A stretch of 36,630 bases of DNA from DATFMP01 sp035266845 (GTDB lineage: Bacteria; SAR324; JACQKK01). The translations under genes were made by a program, and so were the position numbers. Position 1 is the stretch's first letter; the number at the start of each line of letters is the position of its first letter. The notes below the pieces were generated by a model. That model did not search any database, was not told the origin of the DNA, and worked only from the letters and a program-made list of their open reading frames with translations. Shown piece after piece: positions 32,582 through 36,630 of the stretch. The stretch covers positions 1-36,630 of the forward strand of contig DATFMP010000017.1 of NCBI GenBank assembly GCA_035266845.1. The letters are read 5' to 3'.

Positions 32582-34465
32582 TCAGGCCTGCGCGCCCCAG
32601 ATGTCCGTGGCCACCTTTTCCAGACCGAGGGACTTGAGCAGCTCGGCCTTGGGATTGCCCGTCTTGCGATCGTAGCCCACCCGTTCGTACCAGGAGGCGA
32701 TCATGGACTCCCAGTGCTCCATGACGTTGTGCTCGGCAGCCGGGCCGTTATGGGGCCTGGAACCATAGCGCTTGGAGGGCATCTCCAGCTCCGGCCCAAT
32801 GCCCGAGCGCACGTTGAACGCGCGCAGCAGGCAGGCCGTGCGGCGCCCGAAGCGCATGGCCTCTTCGGGCGTGTAGTCCCAGCCCGTCGCGGCGCTGAGT
32901 GCCTGGCAGAGATTCTCCAGGGTCGTGCGGGTGGTGAAGATACAGGTGCCCAGGGAATCCTCGAAGTGGCGCCGGCCCAGCATGCCGGCGACTATCCGCG
33001 AGACCGCCTCCGGATCGAACGGGTTGATGCGCAGCGGGAGGCCCAGCTCCTGCGGGGCCACCATCTGTCCGGATTCCAGTGTGCCCGTACTGCCCACGGC
33101 CGTGTCCAGCATCTCCTCCCAGCGGCCGCGGTGGTCATGCCCGCGGGGGCTGGAGCCCTTCATCGTGTAGACCGCGCACTCGGCGGCGGGTCCGCCCAGC
33201 TTATCCGAGGCGCGCTTGACACCCTCGGCCAGCACGTCGCCGAAGCCCTCGCGCCGGATGATCATCTGCAGGAGCTGATTGGCCGCTTCCGCGTCGCCCC
33301 ACTTGAGGTCGATGCCGCCCAACTGCTCCTTGGTGATGTAGCCCTTCTCGTAGCACTCCATGGTCCAGCCGATCAGCCAGCCGAACTCGTTGATGTCCAC
33401 GCAGGCGCGGTCCACCTGCGTGGTCAGCCAGGCGACCTGCTGCGGATCGGTGCAGCCGATGGTCCACCCGGCTCCGGACCAGCCTTCGTATTCCGGCTCG
33501 TCCACGATCTCGCCCTTGTGCTTGCCACGGGCGATCACGGACTGATGGCAGTGGTGCATGCCGCAGGCGCTGCACTGGTGACCGCGGTGGTCAAAGCCAT
33601 CACGGAGGTTGGGCGCTTCCCACTGGTCGGTGTCCACGCCCTCGGGCCACTCGTTGGTGGTGTAGTTCTTGATGGGCAGCACGCCCAGCTTGGAGAGGTT
33701 GCGCACGCCGGGCAGCGTACCGAACTGGTACAGACCTTTGGTCGTGGGATCCGTGCGCAAGTCATGGCCGATCTTGTCCGCCACGCCGTACAGCCCCTTG
33801 GCATCGTGCACGTGCAGGGCGTGGCTGCCCCGCACGATGGCGACGGCCTTCACGCGCTTGGAGCCCAGCACGGCGCCGCAGCCGTTCTTGCTGGCCACGT
33901 GGCCGTAGTCGCCATGGATGGCGGCGAAGCGTACCTTGTTCTCGCCCGCGATGCCGCTGGTGTAGACGCTCAGCTGGTGGCCCTGGAAGCCGGTCTCCTC
34001 CTGGAGCGACTGCTGGGTCTCCCAGGTGTCCTTGCCGAGCAGGTGCTTGGCATCGCGCAGTTCCACGCGGTCGTTTTGGATGTACAGGTACACCCACTCG
34101 GGTGCCTGACCCTGCAGCACGATAGCGTCGTAGCCGGAGTACTTCAGGTTCGCGCCGAAGAAGCCGTTGGCCTGGGTGGAGGTGGCCCCGTTGGTCATGG
34201 CTCCGCGGGTAATCACCGTGAGCCCGCCCGTACCCCACACGGGCAACCCGGCAAAGGGCCCGGTGGCCAACACCAGACGATTCTCCGGATCGTCCCAGTT
34301 CACGTTGGGCGGCACCTCCTCGTAGAGGATCTTGGCGCCAATGCCGACACCACCGAGGTAGTCCCGCCACTCCCGCTCACTGAAGGTATCCGTCCAGACC
34401 TTGCCGGACGTGAGGTCCACCCGCAGGAGCTTGCCTGCGATGCCGCCTGGCGCTTCTTGGCTCAT
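32582..34465 (-). CDS. Aldehyde ferredoxin oxidoreductase (AOR) family tungsten/molybdenum enzyme, divergent subgroup
   Basis: The 627-aa protein has the AOR N-terminal domain (KLLRVDLTSGKV, then YLGGVGIGAKIL, FGANLKYSGYDAIVLQG, HVASKNGCGAVLGSKRVKA) and the C-terminal AOR domains (RGHDHRGRWEEM). It should bind a bis-pterin tungsten or molybdenum and one [4Fe-4S] cluster. Cluster cysteines are C298, C301, C306 and C508. Two departures from the archaeal pattern stand out: spacing C-x2-C-x4-C instead of C-x2-C-x3-C, and DINEFGW (357-363) where a D-x-x-G-L-D/C pterin motif is expected. No signal peptide. Role could be oxidation of an aldehyde or a reversed carboxylate reduction, with ferredoxin. 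The start ATG has AGGTGA 8 bases upstream. The next gene is the MoaD-like protein. Confidence 0.9.
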   Translation of the reverse strand: MSQEAPGGIAGKLLRVDLTSGKVWTDTFSEREWRDYLGGVGIGAKILYEEVPPNVNWDDPENRLVLATGPFAGLPVWGTGGLTVITRGAMTNGATSTQANGFFGANLKYSGYDAIVLQGQAPEWVYLYIQNDRVELRDAKHLLGKDTWETQQSLQEETGFQGHQLSVYTSGIAGENKVRFAAIHGDYGHVASKNGCGAVLGSKRVKAVAIVRGSHALHVHDAKGLYGVADKIGHDLRTDPTTKGLYQFGTLPGVRNLSKLGVLPIKNYTTNEWPEGVDTDQWEAPNLRDGFDHRGHQCSACGMHHCHQSVIARGKHKGEIVDEPEYEGWSGAGWTIGCTDPQQVAWLTTQVDRACVDINEFGWLIGWTMECYEKGYITKEQLGGIDLKWGDAEAANQLLQMIIRREGFGDVLAEGVKRASDKLGGPAAECAVYTMKGSSPRGHDHRGRWEEMLDTAVGSTGTLESGQMVAPQELGLPLRINPFDPEAVSRIVAGMLGRRHFEDSLGTCIFTTRTTLENLCQALSAATGWDYTPEEAMRFGRRTACLLRAFNVRSGIGPELEMPSKRYGSRPHNGPAAEHNVMEHWESMIASWYERVGYDRKTGNPKAELLKSLGLEKVATDIWGAQA

Positions 34466-34627
34466 CGGTCGATCACCTGGGTGTGCTGGTTGGCTTGCGG
34501 ATCCGCCCGGCGCGGACTTTCAGCATGGGCCGGGCCGCCCTCACCATCCACCTGGGGCCGTCACCTTCCATGGTGCGGAGCACTGGGGTGCGAGGGGGCT
34601 CAACAAAGAGCCTTGGATGGGCTTTAA

Positions 34628-34659
34628 TCTCAATATGAGACTGTGTGCAATCAAGTCAA
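34628..34659 (-). promoter_or_regulatory. Candidate promoter of the AOR-moaD pair with overlapping palindrome
   Basis: On the minus strand TTGACT (34659-34654), an 18-base spacer and TATTGA (34635-34630) make a moderate sigma-70 promoter. A palindrome TCTCA-ATA-TGAGA (34628-34640) overlaps the -10, suggesting repressor control. The leader to the AOR start would be about 160 bases. Confidence 0.35.
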
Positions 34660-34717
34660 TGCCGATCTTAGCTGAGTGCAGCGGATATCTGTCAAGCGTT
34701 GGCGCAGGAGGTGTGCC

Positions 34718-35713
34718 GTGAGCGGCTCTCCGCGAGGGGCAATCCCCGCCCCGGACGCGCTACCGCCGCTTGTGGCGGTGGTGGGCGCGACAGCCAGTGG
34801 CAAGTCCGGGCTTGCGCTGGCGCTGGCCGAAGCGCTGGACGGGGAGATCGTGAATACCGATTCCATGCAGGTGTACCGGTACTTCGATATCGGCACGGCG
34901 AAGCCGACGCTGGCCGAGCGCGAGCGCGTGCCGCACCACCTGATCGACGTGGTCGAGCCGGACGACGTGTACTCGGCGGGGCGGTACGTGGCCGACGCGC
35001 AGGCGGCCATCGCCGGCATCGTCGCGCGTGACCGGGTGCCGATCCTTTGCGGTGGCACGGGGCTGTACTACCGCGCCCTTGTGCTGGGGTTGGTGCAGGT
35101 GCCGCCGGTACCGGCTGCCGTGCAGGCCGCAGTGGAGGCGCGGGTGGGCGCCGGGAGTGAAGCCGCGTACCAGCTGCTGGCAGCCGTGGACGCGGAGGCT
35201 GCCGCGTCGATCCACCCCAACAATCCGGTGCGCATCGCGCGGGCGCTGGCAGTGTACGAGGCGACGGGCCGGCCGCTCAGTGCCTGGCGACGCGAGCAGC
35301 CGTTCCTGCGCGAGCCGGCGCGGGTGTTTGCCGTGGGCGTGCGCTGGGAGCGCGCTGCGCTGTATGAGCGCATTGACCGCCGTGTGCGCGAGATGCTGGC
35401 CGCGGGTTGGGTTGACGAGGTGCAGGCGCTGCTGGCCCGCGGCTATGGTCCGGAGCTCAAGCCCATGCAGGCCATTGGCTACCGGGAGATCGCCGAGTGG
35501 CTGGGCGCCGGTGGGCAGCCAGATATGCCGGAGCCTGCGGAACCGCTGGCCGCGGTTGCCGAGCGTATCGCACGGCGCACGCGGCAGTACGCCAAGCGCC
35601 AACTGACGTGGTTCCGCCGGCACCCCGAGGTGCACTGGGCGGAGCCGGAAGGCAGCGAGGCGATCGTGGGAGCGGTGAGAAACTTCTTGCCCCGGCGCCA
35701 CGAGCCCCGTTAG
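34718..35713 (+). CDS. miaA: tRNA dimethylallyltransferase
   Basis: The 331-aa enzyme transfers a dimethylallyl group from DMAPP to A37 of tRNAs reading UNN codons. Motifs are the P-loop GATASGKSGLA, NTDSMQVYRYFDIGTAKP, HHLIDVVEPDDVYSAGRY, GGTGLYYRAL, and the C-terminal RQYAKRQLTWFRR. Length is typical. The GTG at 34718 is chosen because AGGAGG lies 6 bases upstream; the frame is open to 34676 but without a site. In many proteobacteria miaA is followed by hfq; here it is followed instead by an unrecognised gene. Confidence 0.95.
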   Translation: MSGSPRGAIPAPDALPPLVAVVGATASGKSGLALALAEALDGEIVNTDSMQVYRYFDIGTAKPTLAERERVPHHLIDVVEPDDVYSAGRYVADAQAAIAGIVARDRVPILCGGTGLYYRALVLGLVQVPPVPAAVQAAVEARVGAGSEAAYQLLAAVDAEAAASIHPNNPVRIARALAVYEATGRPLSAWRREQPFLREPARVFAVGVRWERAALYERIDRRVREMLAAGWVDEVQALLARGYGPELKPMQAIGYREIAEWLGAGGQPDMPEPAEPLAAVAERIARRTRQYAKRQLTWFRRHPEVHWAEPEGSEAIVGAVRNFLPRRHEPR

Positions 35714-35817
35714 TCTGAGCGGTGACGCTGCGCGGCGCACCGGGGCAGGGTCCCGGCGCGATTGACGCGCAAATCGAGGCAATGACGATCAGGGTGCGTG
35801 GGAAGGAGCGAGCGACG

Positions 35818-36231
35818 GTGACCACGGAAACGATGAGTACGCACACCATTGGCGTCAACACCTTCGCCATCTTCAGCAAGGAAGAGCGGGGCGGAGTGTG
35901 GACGCTGCAGTTCATCTGGGGCAAGAAGGACTTCCGGATCTACCTGGGCCGCAGCGTGGACGGCGAGAACGCCAAGGTGCAAGGACCGGTGCTGGAGTCC
36001 GAGGAGCACGGGCGGCTGGTAGTGACGCGGCTGCAGTACCTCAATGCGTTCGAGTGGTACGATTACCAGAAGGTTTCGGGGCACGGTCTGGCCAACGAGG
36101 AGGTCTGCTGGCGCGCCGGCAAGTCCGTGCGCTACGTGGAACTGCCCAAGGACTTCTTTGAAATCGCCGTGGAACTGGCCTGCCGTGAGTTCGGGCTGAA
36201 GCGGGTAGACTCCCAGCAGAAGGCCAGCTGA
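35818..36231 (+). CDS. Conserved-looking hypothetical protein (137 aa), function unknown
   Basis: I do not recognise this protein. From the GTG at 35818 (AAGGAG at 35803-35808) it has 137 residues, acidic to neutral, soluble, with no signal peptide, membrane span, or metal motif. The sequence has a run of beta strands (TFAIFSKEER, WTLQFIWGKKDFRIYLGR, RLVVTRLQYL) followed by a short helical end (DFFEIAVELACREFG). An ATG at 35833 is an alternative start. It lies 104 bases after miaA in the same direction, so it may be cotranscribed. Composition and codon use match its neighbours, which supports a real gene. Confidence 0.6.
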   Translation: MTTETMSTHTIGVNTFAIFSKEERGGVWTLQFIWGKKDFRIYLGRSVDGENAKVQGPVLESEEHGRLVVTRLQYLNAFEWYDYQKVSGHGLANEEVCWRAGKSVRYVELPKDFFEIAVELACREFGLKRVDSQQKAS

Positions 36232-36280
36232 GAGAGATGCCACGGGTATGGATTGGCGCTGCTGAAGGGGACGAGCTAGG

Positions 36281-36385
36281 ATGGACATGATGCTGACCAT
36301 TGCCGCCATGGCCCTGCTGGTAGCCATCGTCTGTTTCGTGCTGTACAGCCACTGGCAGGAATTCCACGGCGATAATCACTATTGA
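36281..36385 (+). CDS. Small single-span membrane peptide (34 aa)
   Basis: A short frame reads MDMMLTIAAMALLVAIVCFV followed by LYSHWQEFHGDNHY and TGA. It has one hydrophobic span of about 18 residues and a polar tail with His, Asp and Glu. AAGGGGA (36265-36271) lies 9 bases before the ATG, and the A+T-containing stop region resembles a genuine gene end. It is too short for routine gene finding. It follows the unknown 137-aa gene by 49 bases. I do not recognise a family; size and topology recall accessory subunits of membrane complexes. A chance frame is possible. Confidence 0.4.
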   Translation: MDMMLTIAAMALLVAIVCFVLYSHWQEFHGDNHY

Positions 36386-36630
36386 TTGCAGGGATGTCGA
36401 TTTTCTCACATTTCCCTCTTGACTGGGCGAAATGGAGCGGATAGACATGTAGGTTCCCTGGGCAATCAGCCGCGAACGGCGGTTGGGTGCTGCAGGGCAG
36501 ACGGAAGCAGTTGAGGTAGGCAAGGGAAGTGGCCCGGCCCGGGCGCGCGAGTGATGGATTTGAGACGCGCGATGGGGCGACGGAGGCGCTGGATCTTTGA
36601 CAAGAGAAGTCGGCAAGCTTTGAGTTGGGC
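36386..36630 (+). other. Possible leader of a downstream rRNA operon
   Basis: There is no gene in this end stretch. A -35 TTGACT at 36419-36424 with a 17-base spacer and TAGACA at 36442-36447 could be a promoter. About 145 bases downstream GGATCTTTGACAA (36591-36603) resembles the rRNA antitermination boxA (TGCTCTTTAACAA), and the final TTTGAGTTGGGC resembles the conserved bases that follow boxA in proteobacterial rrn leaders. The 16S gene would start beyond the window. Confidence 0.4.
36591..36603 (+). promoter_or_regulatory. boxA-like antitermination element
   Basis: ATCTTTGACAA matches the E. coli boxA core CTCTTTAACAA at 9 of 11 positions. Its place near the right edge, after a promoter-like pair and without genes, is what an rrn leader shows. 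Confidence 0.4.

Noticed and set aside
32483..34627. A 714-codon open frame on the plus strand opposite the AOR gene
   Set aside because: Antisense shadow of the AOR homologue; no motif and no plausible start site.
36041..36616. A 191-codon minus-strand frame at the right edge
   Set aside because: It overlaps two plus-strand frames with ribosome sites and encodes a Pro/Ser/Arg-rich product without a motif or a credible start.
1..36630. CRISPR array, insertion sequence, prophage or tRNA gene
   Set aside because: No regularly spaced direct repeats, transposase or integrase motifs, attachment-site repeats or tRNA cloverleaf sequence were found by reading. Composition is even across the window.

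Overview
This window is GC-rich chromosomal DNA (by eye about two thirds G+C), densely coding, with no sign of phage, transposon, CRISPR array or tRNA gene. Gene content points to a proteobacterium, most likely a Betaproteobacteria/Burkholderiales-like or related gammaproteobacterial lineage. The evidence is a tripartite tricarboxylate (TctCBA) uptake system, an indolepyruvate oxidoreductase of the two-subunit type with a large beta subunit, an FNR-type regulatory box, the housekeeping genes typA and miaA, and a possible boxA-like rRNA leader at the right edge. This placement is inference and not proof.

Layout. (a) 1-7177: a truncated zinc alcohol dehydrogenase runs rightwards into a strong hairpin. 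Facing it is a leftward set: an acyl-CoA ligase of the cyclohexanecarboxylate-CoA ligase type, a two-domain EthD-like protein, a short-chain dehydrogenase, an acyl-CoA dehydrogenase, and a separately promoted monoheme cytochrome/outer-membrane barrel protein with an FNR-like box upstream. (b) 7178-7728 is a divergent regulatory gap. (c) 7729-11420: iorA-iorB, overlapping by ATGA. (d) 11668-16867: tctC-tctB-tctA, a SCO-family copper/thiol protein, and a luciferase-like (LLM) oxidoreductase. (e) 17180-23646: a branched-chain-amino-acid-type ABC importer (substrate-binding protein, livH, livM, livG, livF), a metallo-beta-lactamase-fold hydrolase and a second LLM paralogue. (f) 23982-32149: mixed genes, namely a DEAD-box helicase, a stand-alone MetE-like catalytic domain, typA, a 4HBT thioesterase, a DAO-type flavoprotein and an M20 deacylase. 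(g) 32169-34465: a leftward pair, a tungsten/molybdenum aldehyde ferredoxin oxidoreductase homologue followed by a MoaD-like protein ending in Gly-Gly. (h) 34718-36385: miaA, an unrecognised 137-aa protein and a 34-aa single-span membrane peptide. The last 245 bases look like an rRNA operon leader.

How the genes may work together. The left two thirds reads as a catabolic region for organic or aromatic acids: import by two unrelated systems, CoA activation, beta-oxidation-type dehydrogenation, 2-oxoacid oxidation through IorAB and aldehyde oxidation through the AOR homologue. The most striking structural point is that two unrelated importers (TTT and LIV-type ABC) are each followed by an accessory protein and then by one of two closely related LLM oxidoreductases. 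I do not see a clearly new defence or mobile system. The best candidates for something undescribed are these paired uptake/LLM cassettes and the divergent AOR-MoaD pair.
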